A DNA stretch of 64,000 nt from Fulvivirga lutea (GTDB lineage: Bacteria > Bacteroidota > Bacteroidia > Cytophagales > Cyclobacteriaceae): the NCBI RefSeq assembly GCF_017068455.1, contig NZ_CP070608.1, positions 2,399,488 to 2,463,487 on the forward strand. Direction: 5' to 3'. Positions within the stretch are counted from its first letter, which is position 1, and each line of letters starts with the position of its first letter. The notes beneath the pieces are model-generated. The model was not told the origin of the DNA, searched no databases, and saw only the letters and a list, made by a program, of their open reading frames with translations. Positions 1-8,793 of the stretch are shown in pieces. A program made the translations under genes and the position numbers.

Positions 1-657
1 TTAAAAGATATTAAATGGCTTGCTGATTTTGGGGGCGCTCAGCCACGGGTGCTATCAAAGCAAAGAAATCTAATTTCGACAAATGATAACGAAATAAAGT
101 CTTATTCTTTAGATAAAGGTAATCTTTGGCAACAAACATTTACAGATCTTACGAGTGCTGAAAAAGCGAACTTGCATAGTCGGGTTTTAAGTAGTGATGA
201 CAAATTATTTTTTGGAATTGATGGCAATGAGAACAGGGGGATTTTTGTATTGGATATTCTGACAGGAACCGTCTTAAAAAAGTTTGATACAGAGAGCTAT
301 GAGATTTTTAAAAATGGTGATTATATCTATACAACAAAATTTCAGAATGTACTTTGTAGGATCAATACCAAAACTCTAGAGCTTGAGCAATGGGATTGTC
401 ATAAAATAGTTTCAGAAAATGGATTTCATAGTATTCATGACCATCGCTGTGATGTGATAAATGGTAGGTTCTACTTTACCCAATCAATTGGTGATATCAA
501 AGCAAAATTGGGTGTGTTAGATTGGGATAAAAAGGAACTGGTTTATAAGTATGATTTTGAACCGAAAAATGGAGCAATAGGAAGTATTCAAGTGAGTGAA
601 ACGAGAATGTTCGTACACACTCAAGATAATATTTTACATATTTTCTCTTCCATCTAA
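1..657 (+). CDS. PQQ/WD40-like beta-propeller protein, 5' end cut by window
   Basis: The frame is open from the first base, so the GTG at 49 is not a start and the true N-terminus lies outside the window. The roughly 218 visible residues are repeating beta-strand units, each an isoleucine/valine/aromatic strand followed by a turn with Asp/Gly and a Lys or Asp. Examples are the segments around residues SYSLDKGNLW, FVLDILTGTVLKKF and LGVLDWDKKELVYKY. This resembles PQQ-like or quinoprotein beta-propeller blades (family knowledge). No enzyme motif is visible. A small membrane protein starts 8 bp downstream on the same strand, so the two are probably co-transcribed. The function is unknown; the propeller assignment is by pattern only. 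Confidence 0.6.
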   Translation, partial: LKDIKWLADFGGAQPRVLSKQRNLISTNDNEIKSYSLDKGNLWQQTFTDLTSAEKANLHSRVLSSDDKLFFGIDGNENRGIFVLDILTGTVLKKFDTESYEIFKNGDYIYTTKFQNVLCRINTKTLELEQWDCHKIVSENGFHSIHDHRCDVINGRFYFTQSIGDIKAKLGVLDWDKKELVYKYDFEPKNGAIGSIQVSETRMFVHTQDNILHIFSSI

Positions 658-664
658 ATTAGAT

Positions 665-1279
665 ATGACCAAATCAATAAATATTATATTACGACTATCT
701 ATAGGTATAATGGCCATATTTCTTACTTATAAGATGGGTACTATTTTATTTAATGCGAGCACCGAAAATTTCAAGAAAATAAATGTATCAGGGATCGAAA
801 TTACCAGCATTAATCAAGGGCATGTTTATCTATTAGATATTTATGCAAATAATAAACATTATGTGAAGAGTTTTACCAGTATAAATACGTTAGCAGACAT
901 TCTAAATGAAATTTTAATCAATCCACTTCCTGCTGACTGGACTTCGTCACTACCACTTTCACTAAGTCAGTCAAGTGTTACCAATCAAATTGAGATAGAG
1001 GCCCCTAAGAATACAATTGAAAAGTTAAGAGTGAATGGAAAGCTTATCATGGGTTCGCAGGAAGATTCGGCAAACTTTAGCAAGATTTTGGGCTTGTTCT
1101 TTCTTGCAGGAAGTTTATTCCTCTTTATCACATGGTTACTATGGGTTATTAGTTTGATCAAACACCTAAATAAACATCATACCATCCAAAATTATCCTTT
1201 GAATAACACTGTAGCCGATGCTATAAATGGATGGAAATATATTTTAAGTGGATTTAAGAAGCCTGGTAAAAACCTGTAG
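665..1279 (+). CDS. Small two-helix membrane protein, unknown function
   Basis: Translation from the ATG at 665 gives 204 residues. I prefer it over an upstream in-frame ATG at 596 because the latter would overlap the preceding gene by 62 bp and add a segment that looks like its shifted tail. A first hydrophobic helix covers about residues 7-29. An extracytoplasmic region of about 110 residues follows, then a second helix at about 141-165 and a basic, His/Lys-rich cytoplasmic tail. No recognised domain is present. The 8-bp spacing suggests an operon with the propeller gene. Function unknown. Confidence 0.6.
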   Translation: MTKSINIILRLSIGIMAIFLTYKMGTILFNASTENFKKINVSGIEITSINQGHVYLLDIYANNKHYVKSFTSINTLADILNEILINPLPADWTSSLPLSLSQSSVTNQIEIEAPKNTIEKLRVNGKLIMGSQEDSANFSKILGLFFLAGSLFLFITWLLWVISLIKHLNKHHTIQNYPLNNTVADAINGWKYILSGFKKPGKNL

Positions 1280-1335
1280 TTCTAAAATATCACAACACTT
1301 TGAAAAAGTCTTAGCAAGCTTAACCAACTAAAAAC

Positions 1336-1365
1336 AAAAAAACCTCACTGAATTAGTGAGGTTTT
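1336..1365 (-). terminator. Intrinsic terminator of tRNA-Cys, possibly bidirectional
   Basis: A perfect 7-bp core stem (CCTCACT at 1343-1349 with AGTGAGG at 1355-1361) is extended by four A-T pairs and closes on a 5-nt loop. Read on the minus strand it lies directly behind the tRNA and runs into a T-rich tract. The shorter T run on the plus side could also stop transcripts from the upstream membrane-protein gene. Confidence 0.75.
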
Positions 1366-1367
1366 AG

Positions 1368-1438
1368 AGGCGCTGAGCGGATTCGAACCGCTGTAGAAGG
1401 TTTTGCAGACCTCTGCCTAGCCACTCGGCCACAGCGCC
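1368..1438 (-). tRNA. tRNA-Cys (anticodon GCA)
   Basis: On the minus strand the sequence begins GGCGCTG and ends CAGCGCC plus a U discriminator base, the discriminator typical of tRNA-Cys. The anticodon loop reads CTGCAAA, giving GCA. The T arm contains GGTTCGAATCC. The CCA end is not encoded. Length is 71 nt without CCA. Confidence 0.95.
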
Positions 1439-1456
1439 ATTATTTAAATGAAGTCG

Positions 1457-1487
1457 CAAACTTATGCATTCTTTGCATTTACATCAA
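1457..1487 (-). promoter_or_regulatory. Bacteroidota-type promoter of tRNA-Cys
   Basis: Minus strand TTG (1485-1487), a 20-nt spacer and TAAGTTTG (1457-1464) match the Bacteroidota consensus TTG-N19/20-TAnnTTTG. The site lies 19 bp upstream of the mature tRNA 5' end. Confidence 0.75.
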
Positions 1488-1507
1488 TACTTTATTCTCT
1501 TTTATAA

Positions 1508-2122
1508 TTAAAGAATTGGCCTTATCGCATTCAAAACGGTCTCTGCTACAATTTTATGACCATCAACATTCGGGTGAATTCCATCAGCCAGGTTCAGGTG
1601 TTCATTACCGGCAACACCATCTAGCAAAAAGGGTATTAATATTGCATCGTTTTTCTGTGCAAGTTGAGGGAAGATGCTTCTAAACTCATTGGAATACTCT
1701 TCACCCAGGTTGGGCGGCACCATCATACCTGCAATTACAAGCTGAACATCTGGGTTTTTGGCCTTTACTTTATCAATAATTGCCTGTAGATTCTTCTTCG
1801 TTTGATCTAATGGCAGACCACGCAGTCCATCATTCGCACCAAGTTCCAGAACAAAAATGTCTACAGGCTTTTTTAAAATCCAATCCAACCGATTAAGTCC
1901 ACCAGCAGTTGTTTCTCCACTTAATCCTGCATTTATAATTTCATATTCTTTTGAGCCATCATTTAATTTTTCCTCGATTAATGCGGGGAAGGCTTGCTCT
2001 TTAGACAAACCATAACCTGCAGTTAAGCTATCTCCATAAAAAAGAATTGTTTTTTTCTCATTTAATGGATTTGCAAAAGCACAAAGTAAAGTGCTTAGGA
2101 GAATGAAATAATATTTTGCCAT
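1508..2122 (-). CDS. TesA-like SGNH/GDSL arylesterase-lysophospholipase
   Basis: A 204-residue SGNH hydrolase with all catalytic blocks visible: YGDSLTAGYGLS with nucleophile Ser32, GAND with Asn96, and DGIHPN with Asp179 and His182. The first 17 residues form a hydrophobic signal peptide, so the enzyme is probably periplasmic. TesA-family proteins hydrolyse thioesters, aryl esters and lysophospholipids (family knowledge). The length is close to E. coli TesA. The gene is divergent from a YbbA/YbbP-like ABC exporter, an arrangement also found at the E. coli tesA-ybbAP locus, which supports the TesA assignment over a generic GDSL esterase. The substrate cannot be read from sequence. Confidence 0.88.
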   Translation of the reverse strand: MAKYYFILLSTLLCAFANPLNEKKTILFYGDSLTAGYGLSKEQAFPALIEEKLNDGSKEYEIINAGLSGETTAGGLNRLDWILKKPVDIFVLELGANDGLRGLPLDQTKKNLQAIIDKVKAKNPDVQLVIAGMMVPPNLGEEYSNEFRSIFPQLAQKNDAILIPFLLDGVAGNEHLNLADGIHPNVDGHKIVAETVLNAIRPIL

Positions 2123-2251
2123 GCCTCTAACGGTACAATTAAGATGCCTAAAATTAAAAAATCTGTTAATACGTAAACAAAATTAGCTAACCACGTAAAA
2201 AGATAGATATTAGTAAACTAAACGCATTCGATTAATTCGTGTTATACAAAT

Positions 2252-2941
2252 ATGGCAGATATTCTATCAGTTGAAAATTTAACTAAAACGTTCAAGTCAG
2301 GAAACAGGGAGCTCACTGTGCTGGATAATGTATCATTTGATATTGAGGAAGGTTCTACAGCCACCATTGTGGGTCCATCGGGGAGTGGTAAAACTACCTT
2401 GCTAGGGTTATGTGCCGGACTGGATGTGGCAACGAGCGGAACAGTTTCATTAAATGGTATTAAACTAAATGCACTGGATGAGGATGACAGAGCCTTTACA
2501 AGGAATCAGTATATAGGATTTGTATTTCAGAATTTTCAGTTGCTGCCAACACTTACAGCCTTAGAGAATGTAACGGTTCCATTGGAATTGAGAGGAGAAA
2601 AAGGGTATAGAGAAAAGGCCATAGATTTACTAACACGTGTGGGTTTGGGAGATAGGACCGATCATTATCCTTCTCAACTATCTGGCGGTGAGCAACAGCG
2701 TGTAGCCATTGCGAGAGCATTTATTACAGATCCAAAAATTCTGTTTGCTGATGAACCTACGGGCAATTTAGATGAAGAAACTGCGGCACAAGTAGAAGCA
2801 TTACTATTTGATTTGAATAAGCAGCAAGGCACCACTTTGGTGATGGTAACTCACAACCTTGAATTGGCATCAAAAACTGAGCGAATACTCAAAATAAAAG
2901 GCGGAAAACTCGTTGATGATCAAAAATCTGTTGTTGCCTGA
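2252..2941 (+). CDS. YbbA-like ABC transporter ATP-binding protein
   Basis: A 229-residue ATPase of the LolD/MacB/YbbA class. Walker A is GPSGSGKTT (about residues 42-50), the Q-loop lies in FVFQNFQLLP, the signature is LSGGEQQR, Walker B is ILFADEPTGNLD, and the H-loop is VMVTHN. The stop codon overlaps the start of the downstream permease by one base, so the two are translated together and form one transporter. By analogy with YbbAP, the complex may move lipid-like or hydrophobic molecules in the envelope together with the divergent esterase; this is inference. The start is an ATG with no closer alternative. Confidence 0.9.
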   Translation: MADILSVENLTKTFKSGNRELTVLDNVSFDIEEGSTATIVGPSGSGKTTLLGLCAGLDVATSGTVSLNGIKLNALDEDDRAFTRNQYIGFVFQNFQLLPTLTALENVTVPLELRGEKGYREKAIDLLTRVGLGDRTDHYPSQLSGGEQQRVAIARAFITDPKILFADEPTGNLDEETAAQVEALLFDLNKQQGTTLVMVTHNLELASKTERILKIKGGKLVDDQKSVVA

Positions 2942-5502
2942 TGGAATATAAAATCAAGATTAACAGAGATAAGAAAAACTTATTTAACGACCCATGGGTG
3001 TGGCGCATGGCTTATCGCGATGCTCGAAATAACCCCATGAGACTATTACTCTTTATTAGTTCGGTGATTATTGGTATTGCTGCATTAGTTTCTATCAACT
3101 CCTTCAACATCAACCTTCAAAGAAGTATCGATAGCCAGGCCAGAGAGCTAGTAGGTGCTGATTTTGTATTAAATGGAAATAAGCTCTTTGAAGAAGAGAT
3201 ACTTAATACCTTCGATACTTTGCCGGTACAGGTTGCGGGTGAGTCTAGCCTTGCTTCTATGGTTCAGTTCATGACCAGTACCTCCGGTGTTCGGCTTGTA
3301 CGGGTAGTAGCGCTAGATGGTGATTTTCCTTTTTATGGTGAACTGGAAACACTGCCCAATAATGCTTACGAGTTGATGAAATCTGGCCAATATGCTATGA
3401 TGGATGCTAACCTCATGGCTCAATACGATGTATCTGGTGATGACTCGATAAAAGTTGGTAAGCTCACTTTTAAAGTGGCAGGTGAGGTGTCTAAAATACC
3501 TGGAGGAGGCGGCATTTCTTCTACATTCACACCTTCGGTATATATAAATTCAAAGTATTTAGATTCTACCGGTTTAGTGCAATATGGCAGCCGGGTTAAT
3601 TACAAAATATATTTCAAAGTTAATGACCCTGCCCAGATAGAAAGTGCCGTAGCGAGCTTGGAGCCGTTGGCAAAAAAGTATGGGCATTGGGTGGAGACGG
3701 TCGAGGGAAGAAAAGATAATTTAGGAGATGGATTTAAAAACCTTTACAGATTCTTTAACCTACTAGCATTTGTTGCCCTAATTCTAGGCTGTATAGGTGT
3801 TGCTAGCTCTGTTCATATTTATGTGAAGGAAAAGAAAGAGTCAGTGGCTGTTTTAAGGTGCATTGGTGCTTCTGGCTGGCAGTCATTTAATATATTCTTT
3901 GTTCAGGCAGTAGTAACAGGCTTTATCGGCAGTTTTCTTGGGGTGGTGTTAGGGGTTGCCATTCAGTATGTGTTGCCATCGTTATTGCAAGAGTTTATTC
4001 CGCTCGATTTAGATATGCAATTGGCTTGGCCGGCTATTGGCGAGGGTCTTTTGTTAGGTCTAATAATAGGAATTCTGTTTTCGGCCTTGCCGTTATTGGC
4101 CATTCGATTCATTCCACCTCTCGCAGTATTGAGGTCTGGCTTTGAGCCCTTAAAAAACTTTTCAAAATCACGTGTATTTGTAACGGTTCTAATTATACTC
4201 TTCCCATTGCTATTTGCAGCTTACCAGTCGGATAGCCTTGAAGTAGGCCTGTTTTTCTTTCTGGGTATTTTAGTGGCATTTGCAGCATTGTCTGGTGTTG
4301 GCTGGTCGATTATGTATTTGGTAAAACGATTTTTCCCGTCCAATTGGGGGTTTGTCTGGAAGCAGAGCTTGGCCAATTTATACAGACCGAATAATCAGAC
4401 TTTGGTGCTAGTAGTGGTCATTGGGTTAGGAGCTTTTTTAATATCTACTTTAAATATTGCGCAAAGCAGTTTACTCAATCAGGTAGAGTTTGTGGGTGAT
4501 AAAAACCAATCGAACACCATACTTTTTGATATTCAACCTTCTCAGAAAGAGGGAGTTATCAAACTCACAAAAGAAAACAACTTAGAGCCTAAACAAGTGG
4601 TTCCTATTGTCACGTGTCGCATCAGTACAATTAATGGGAAAACCATTTCCGATATTCAGAATGATACGACAGATGCCATACCAAACTGGGCGATTACACG
4701 TGAGTATAGAGTTACGTATCGAGATTCAATACATACCTCAGAAGAATTGGTTGAAGGAAAGCTACAGCATATTTCCAATGATTCCATTTATGTCACCATC
4801 TCCAAAGGTATGCATGAAAATCTGGAGGTTGGAGTAGGAGATACCATCGTTTTTGATGTTCAGGGAATTCCGATTACGACTTATATCAGTGGTATTAGAG
4901 ATGTGGATTGGCCAGTAGACCCTCCAAACTTCATTTTTGTTTTTCCGAATGGAGTACTGGAAGAAGCACCGCAGATTTTTGTTCTTACTACCAGAATAGA
5001 TGCGCAGAGTGTAGCCAGCCAATATCAGCGGCAGCTAGTAGCGTTATTTCCAAATGTATCATTGATTGATTTAAGTTTAATACTTTCAACCATCAACGAG
5101 TTTTTTGATAAGGTTTCATTTGTTATTCGTTTTATGGCATTGTTTAGTGTGCTTACCGGACTGGTAGTATTGGCCGGAGCCGTAACTAACAGCAGGTATT
5201 TAAGACTACGTGAGAACGTGTTACTTAGAACCATTGGTGCTGTCAGCAAACAAATTGTGCGAATGACCATCTTAGAATATATATACCTGGGCTTTTTCGC
5301 AGGACTTACAGGCCTAACACTCTCTTTGCTATCCGGATTTTTGCTGGCAACATTTTTCTTTGAAGTAATCTTCCTGCCTGACTATCTGAGTCTTATCTAT
5401 ATTTGGTTAGCAATTATTGGCCTTACAGTTATTGTAGGCTGGTTAAATACCCGAAGTATAATCAACAGATCGCCTTTGGAAGTACTGAGAAAAGAGGTCT
5501 GA
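2941..5502 (+). CDS. YbbP-like FtsX/MacB-family ABC permease
   Basis: An 853-residue permease with an N-terminal helix (about 31-50) followed by an extracytoplasmic domain. Two FtsX-type membrane modules follow: about 270-395 with three helices, and a C-terminal set at about 730-840. Extra helices lie in the middle (about 410-465 and 480-505), which gives the duplicated YbbP layout of 8-10 helices. It ends with SPLEVLRKEV, typical of FtsX permeases. The ATG overlaps the ATPase stop by one base. The length matches the YbbP family. Substrate unknown. Confidence 0.88.
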   Translation: MEYKIKINRDKKNLFNDPWVWRMAYRDARNNPMRLLLFISSVIIGIAALVSINSFNINLQRSIDSQARELVGADFVLNGNKLFEEEILNTFDTLPVQVAGESSLASMVQFMTSTSGVRLVRVVALDGDFPFYGELETLPNNAYELMKSGQYAMMDANLMAQYDVSGDDSIKVGKLTFKVAGEVSKIPGGGGISSTFTPSVYINSKYLDSTGLVQYGSRVNYKIYFKVNDPAQIESAVASLEPLAKKYGHWVETVEGRKDNLGDGFKNLYRFFNLLAFVALILGCIGVASSVHIYVKEKKESVAVLRCIGASGWQSFNIFFVQAVVTGFIGSFLGVVLGVAIQYVLPSLLQEFIPLDLDMQLAWPAIGEGLLLGLIIGILFSALPLLAIRFIPPLAVLRSGFEPLKNFSKSRVFVTVLIILFPLLFAAYQSDSLEVGLFFFLGILVAFAALSGVGWSIMYLVKRFFPSNWGFVWKQSLANLYRPNNQTLVLVVVIGLGAFLISTLNIAQSSLLNQVEFVGDKNQSNTILFDIQPSQKEGVIKLTKENNLEPKQVVPIVTCRISTINGKTISDIQNDTTDAIPNWAITREYRVTYRDSIHTSEELVEGKLQHISNDSIYVTISKGMHENLEVGVGDTIVFDVQGIPITTYISGIRDVDWPVDPPNFIFVFPNGVLEEAPQIFVLTTRIDAQSVASQYQRQLVALFPNVSLIDLSLILSTINEFFDKVSFVIRFMALFSVLTGLVVLAGAVTNSRYLRLRENVLLRTIGAVSKQIVRMTILEYIYLGFFAGLTGLTLSLLSGFLLATFFFEVIFLPDYLSLIYIWLAIIGLTVIVGWLNTRSIINRSPLEVLRKEV

Positions 5503-5567
5503 CTTATGTATCTTTAATATTTCTATGGTTGAATTAGTCGGAATAAAACCATGTAAATGCTAATTCT

Positions 5568-8500
5568 ATGCTATCTTTTAAAGGTTGCACACTTATTTTT
5601 TTATTATCGATCTCAGTTTTAGCACATGCTCAAATTAAGCTGATTGAGAACAAAGGCCAGTACCCTGAACAGTTTGAGTTTGTTGGAAATATACCTGGTG
5701 GTCGGGTTTTCTTCTCAAAATCTGGATTAATGTATGAGTTTACAGATTTTGACTATCACAAACATCACACTAATGATGCGATTGAACAGTCATTGGATGA
5801 ATCAGGGTCCAACATGGTCAATGGACATGCTTATAATTGGAGCTTCATCAATGCGAATCCTTATACAACGGTAACTGGTTATCAACCCGAACCTACACTT
5901 CATTCATATTTTTTTGGAGATAAATCGAACTGGGTGAGTGGAGCAAGAGAGTTCAATGAAATAGTCTTTCAAGATATTTATGCAGAAATTGATTATCGAT
6001 ATGCAAAAACCGAGGGTACCATTCGCTATGATTTTATTGTGCATCCTAATGGAACACCAGAAGATATTCGAATAGCGTTGGGTGGCTTGAGTGAATCGTT
6101 TATTGATGGATCGGGTAATTTGAACCTAATCACTTCAGTTAGTAAGGTAGTTGAAACAAAGCCGTACACCTATCAAATAATAGATGGGCAAAAAGTAGAA
6201 GTACGCAGCCTTTTTCATTTGGAGAATAATATTCTCTCTTTTGATTTAATTGATAAATATGATCCATGCTATGATTTAATTATTGATCCAACACTTATTT
6301 TCTCTACTTATTCAGGATCGACTGCAGATAACTGGGGAAATACAGCCACTTTTGATAGTAATAGTAATTTGTATTCTGGAGGTATCACAAATCATTATAG
6401 CGGAGGAAATTTTCCAGCTTCTTCAGGTGCTTATCAAATTAGTAGCGCTGGTTTTTGGGACGTAGCAATCATTAAATATGATTCATTAGGTCAAAATGCG
6501 TTGTATGCCACCTATTTAGGAGGCGAACATTCAGAAGTGCCTCAAAGTATGGTAGTAAACGGTAATAATGAATTGTTGATCATGGGTGTTACAAGTTCAA
6601 CATCATTCCCTACGAATAACGCCTTTAGCTCTACTTTTAATGGAGGTGAAAAATCACTTGCGTTTGGGTCAGAAGGTGATAACCTATTTTTTGAAAACGG
6701 CACTGATATTTTTATTTCAAAATTAAGTGCAGACGGCCAAAATCTACTGTCTTCCACCTTTATTGGGGGAAGTGATAATGATGGATTAATGTCAGTTGGT
6801 GATCCGCTTACTGCAAATTATGGAGATCAATCAAGAGGTGATATCTTCATACGTTCAAATGGTAATGTATTAGTTGCTTCAAAGACCTTATCTTCAGATT
6901 TTCCAGTCCTGAACGCTCTGCAACCATTTAACGCAAGTGACACTACAGATGCTGTATTGTTTGAATTATCCCCAGATCTCAACACACTCAACTTTTCATC
7001 GTATTTCGGAGGTACGGATATGGATGCTGCTTATACAGTTAAGGAAAGCAGTACAGGTAAAATAATATTTGGAGGCGGCACTCAATCATCAAACATTGCG
7101 AATAACCATACTAATTTCTCATCCACCAGTTTTGGTAATATCGATGGTTGGCTGGCCATTATTGATGGGACTACTTATGCCTTGGACACTGGTTTTTACA
7201 TAGGTACCGGACAGTACGATCAACTCTATTTTGTTGATTTAGATATTGATGATAATATTTACACATATGGGCAATCTGCCGGCTCGTTTCCAGTGGTGGG
7301 AGGCGTATTTACTTCCGGAGGTGGCCAGTTTATTCAGAAATGGAATAGCGATTTAACGACTTTAATAGCTTCGACCAAATTTGGAGCCCCAGGGGATGCG
7401 CCTGACATTTCGCCTACAGCATTTTTAGTTAATGATTGCGACAATATCTATATCAGCGGTTGGGGTGGTGGTACAAATGGGACACCATACATCGGTGGAG
7501 GCACTACAAATATGCCCATCACCAATGATGCATTTCAGTCAGTAACAAGTGGCTCCGACTTTTATTTAATGACCATTTCTTCTGATCTCAGCAGCTTATT
7601 ATATGCCACTTATCTGGGAGGTAATCAATCTAATACACATGTTGATGGTGGAACGAGTCGTTTTGATAAAAGAGGATTTGTATACCATGCCGTTTGTGCT
7701 GGGTGTGGTGGCGTTTCTGATTTTCCAACTACCGAAGGCGCTTGGTCTAACACTAACAACAGTCCAAATTGCAATAACGCTGCCTTTAAGTTTGATTTAG
7801 CCACGCTAAGGGCTCGTATTCGAACTAACAGTATTACATTAGATAAACCGGGTATTGAAAATATCTGCTTTCCTGATGAAATAGCTTTTCAGAATTTAAG
7901 TATAGGAGGTGTAGATTACGAATGGGATTTAGGTGATGGCACTTTTATTAATACTTCTGATACAGCCACATTTTTTCACCAATATAAGCGTGCAGGTTTC
8001 TATCGCGTAACGTTAAAGGCGATCGACCCTACAACCTGCATTGGCGAGGATATTACTTCTGTTAATGTTAGAGTAAATACACCAGCTTTTACTGTAATTG
8101 ATAACCAGGCCATTTGTGAAGGAAGCTCTATAGAACTCAACGCTAATGGCGGTGTCAACTATTTCTGGATAAGTAGAGATGCTACTTTTCAATCTGAAGA
8201 AAAAAGTCCAGAGGTAAGCCCGGAAGCAACTACAGTATACAATGTAACCATCACGGATGATCTAGGCTGTAATGCCACCGATACAGTTCGGGTAGAAGTT
8301 GTGCCAAGCGTTGACGTAGACTTTGACTATCAAAAGGAAACAGATTGCTTTAGCAGGTCAGTACTTGGTTTAAAGAATACAAGTGAGATGAATGAAGGAG
8401 ATGTATATCAATGGTCTTTAGGCGATGGTAACACCTCTGATTTGGAAGAGTTTCTTTATAACTATCAAGAGGATGGAACTTATGAAGTGAAGCTTATTGG

Positions 8501-8789
8501 AAGAAAAGAGTTCTGTGTATATGAAAAAAGTGAGCTCATCGACATCAGTACGATAAAAGTGCCAAATGTATTTACTCCTAATGATGATGGAGATAATGAT
8601 GTGTTTGAAATTGTTTCTGGCACTCAGGTAGATCTCAAAGTTTATAACCGATGGGGCAGGTTAGTGTATGAGAATGAAGATTATCAGGATACTTGGGATG
8701 GAGCTACTGAACCTGCCGGCCTATACTATTTCGAAGCCATAATTACAGATGAAACTACTTGCAAAGGTTGGGTGCATTTATTAAAATGA
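5568..8789 (+). CDS. T9SS-exported SBBP/PKD protein with gliding-type C-terminal domain
   Basis: 1,073 residues. A signal peptide (about 1-21, ending AHA) is followed by a domain starting IENKGQYPEQ, typical of the DUF7948 region that precedes SBBP repeats. A seven-blade-like SBBP propeller comes next (recurrent ATYLGG, STFIGG and SSYFGG strands at about 250-720). A PKD domain (YEWDLGDGT, about 785-840) and a second PKD-like module (YQWSLGDGNT, about 945) follow. The C-terminus is a CHU_C/gliding-motility type-B sorting domain: VPNVFTPNDDGDNDVF, then VYNRWGRLVY, a central TWDG and a final strand ending in HLLK. This predicts export by the type IX system and surface attachment or release. Cargo function is unknown. 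The next gene starts 4 bp later. Confidence 0.88.
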   Translation: MLSFKGCTLIFLLSISVLAHAQIKLIENKGQYPEQFEFVGNIPGGRVFFSKSGLMYEFTDFDYHKHHTNDAIEQSLDESGSNMVNGHAYNWSFINANPYTTVTGYQPEPTLHSYFFGDKSNWVSGAREFNEIVFQDIYAEIDYRYAKTEGTIRYDFIVHPNGTPEDIRIALGGLSESFIDGSGNLNLITSVSKVVETKPYTYQIIDGQKVEVRSLFHLENNILSFDLIDKYDPCYDLIIDPTLIFSTYSGSTADNWGNTATFDSNSNLYSGGITNHYSGGNFPASSGAYQISSAGFWDVAIIKYDSLGQNALYATYLGGEHSEVPQSMVVNGNNELLIMGVTSSTSFPTNNAFSSTFNGGEKSLAFGSEGDNLFFENGTDIFISKLSADGQNLLSSTFIGGSDNDGLMSVGDPLTANYGDQSRGDIFIRSNGNVLVASKTLSSDFPVLNALQPFNASDTTDAVLFELSPDLNTLNFSSYFGGTDMDAAYTVKESSTGKIIFGGGTQSSNIANNHTNFSSTSFGNIDGWLAIIDGTTYALDTGFYIGTGQYDQLYFVDLDIDDNIYTYGQSAGSFPVVGGVFTSGGGQFIQKWNSDLTTLIASTKFGAPGDAPDISPTAFLVNDCDNIYISGWGGGTNGTPYIGGGTTNMPITNDAFQSVTSGSDFYLMTISSDLSSLLYATYLGGNQSNTHVDGGTSRFDKRGFVYHAVCAGCGGVSDFPTTEGAWSNTNNSPNCNNAAFKFDLATLRARIRTNSITLDKPGIENICFPDEIAFQNLSIGGVDYEWDLGDGTFINTSDTATFFHQYKRAGFYRVTLKAIDPTTCIGEDITSVNVRVNTPAFTVIDNQAICEGSSIELNANGGVNYFWISRDATFQSEEKSPEVSPEATTVYNVTITDDLGCNATDTVRVEVVPSVDVDFDYQKETDCFSRSVLGLKNTSEMNEGDVYQWSLGDGNTSDLEEFLYNYQEDGTYEVKLIGRKEFCVYEKSELIDISTIKVPNVFTPNDDGDNDVFEIVSGTQVDLKVYNRWGRLVYENEDYQDTWDGATEPAGLYYFEAIITDETTCKGWVHLLK

Positions 8790-8793
8790 TACT

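Noticed and set aside
596-664. Upstream ATG extension of the small membrane protein
   Set aside because: It overlaps the end of the propeller gene in another frame, and the signal-anchor begins naturally at the ATG at 665.
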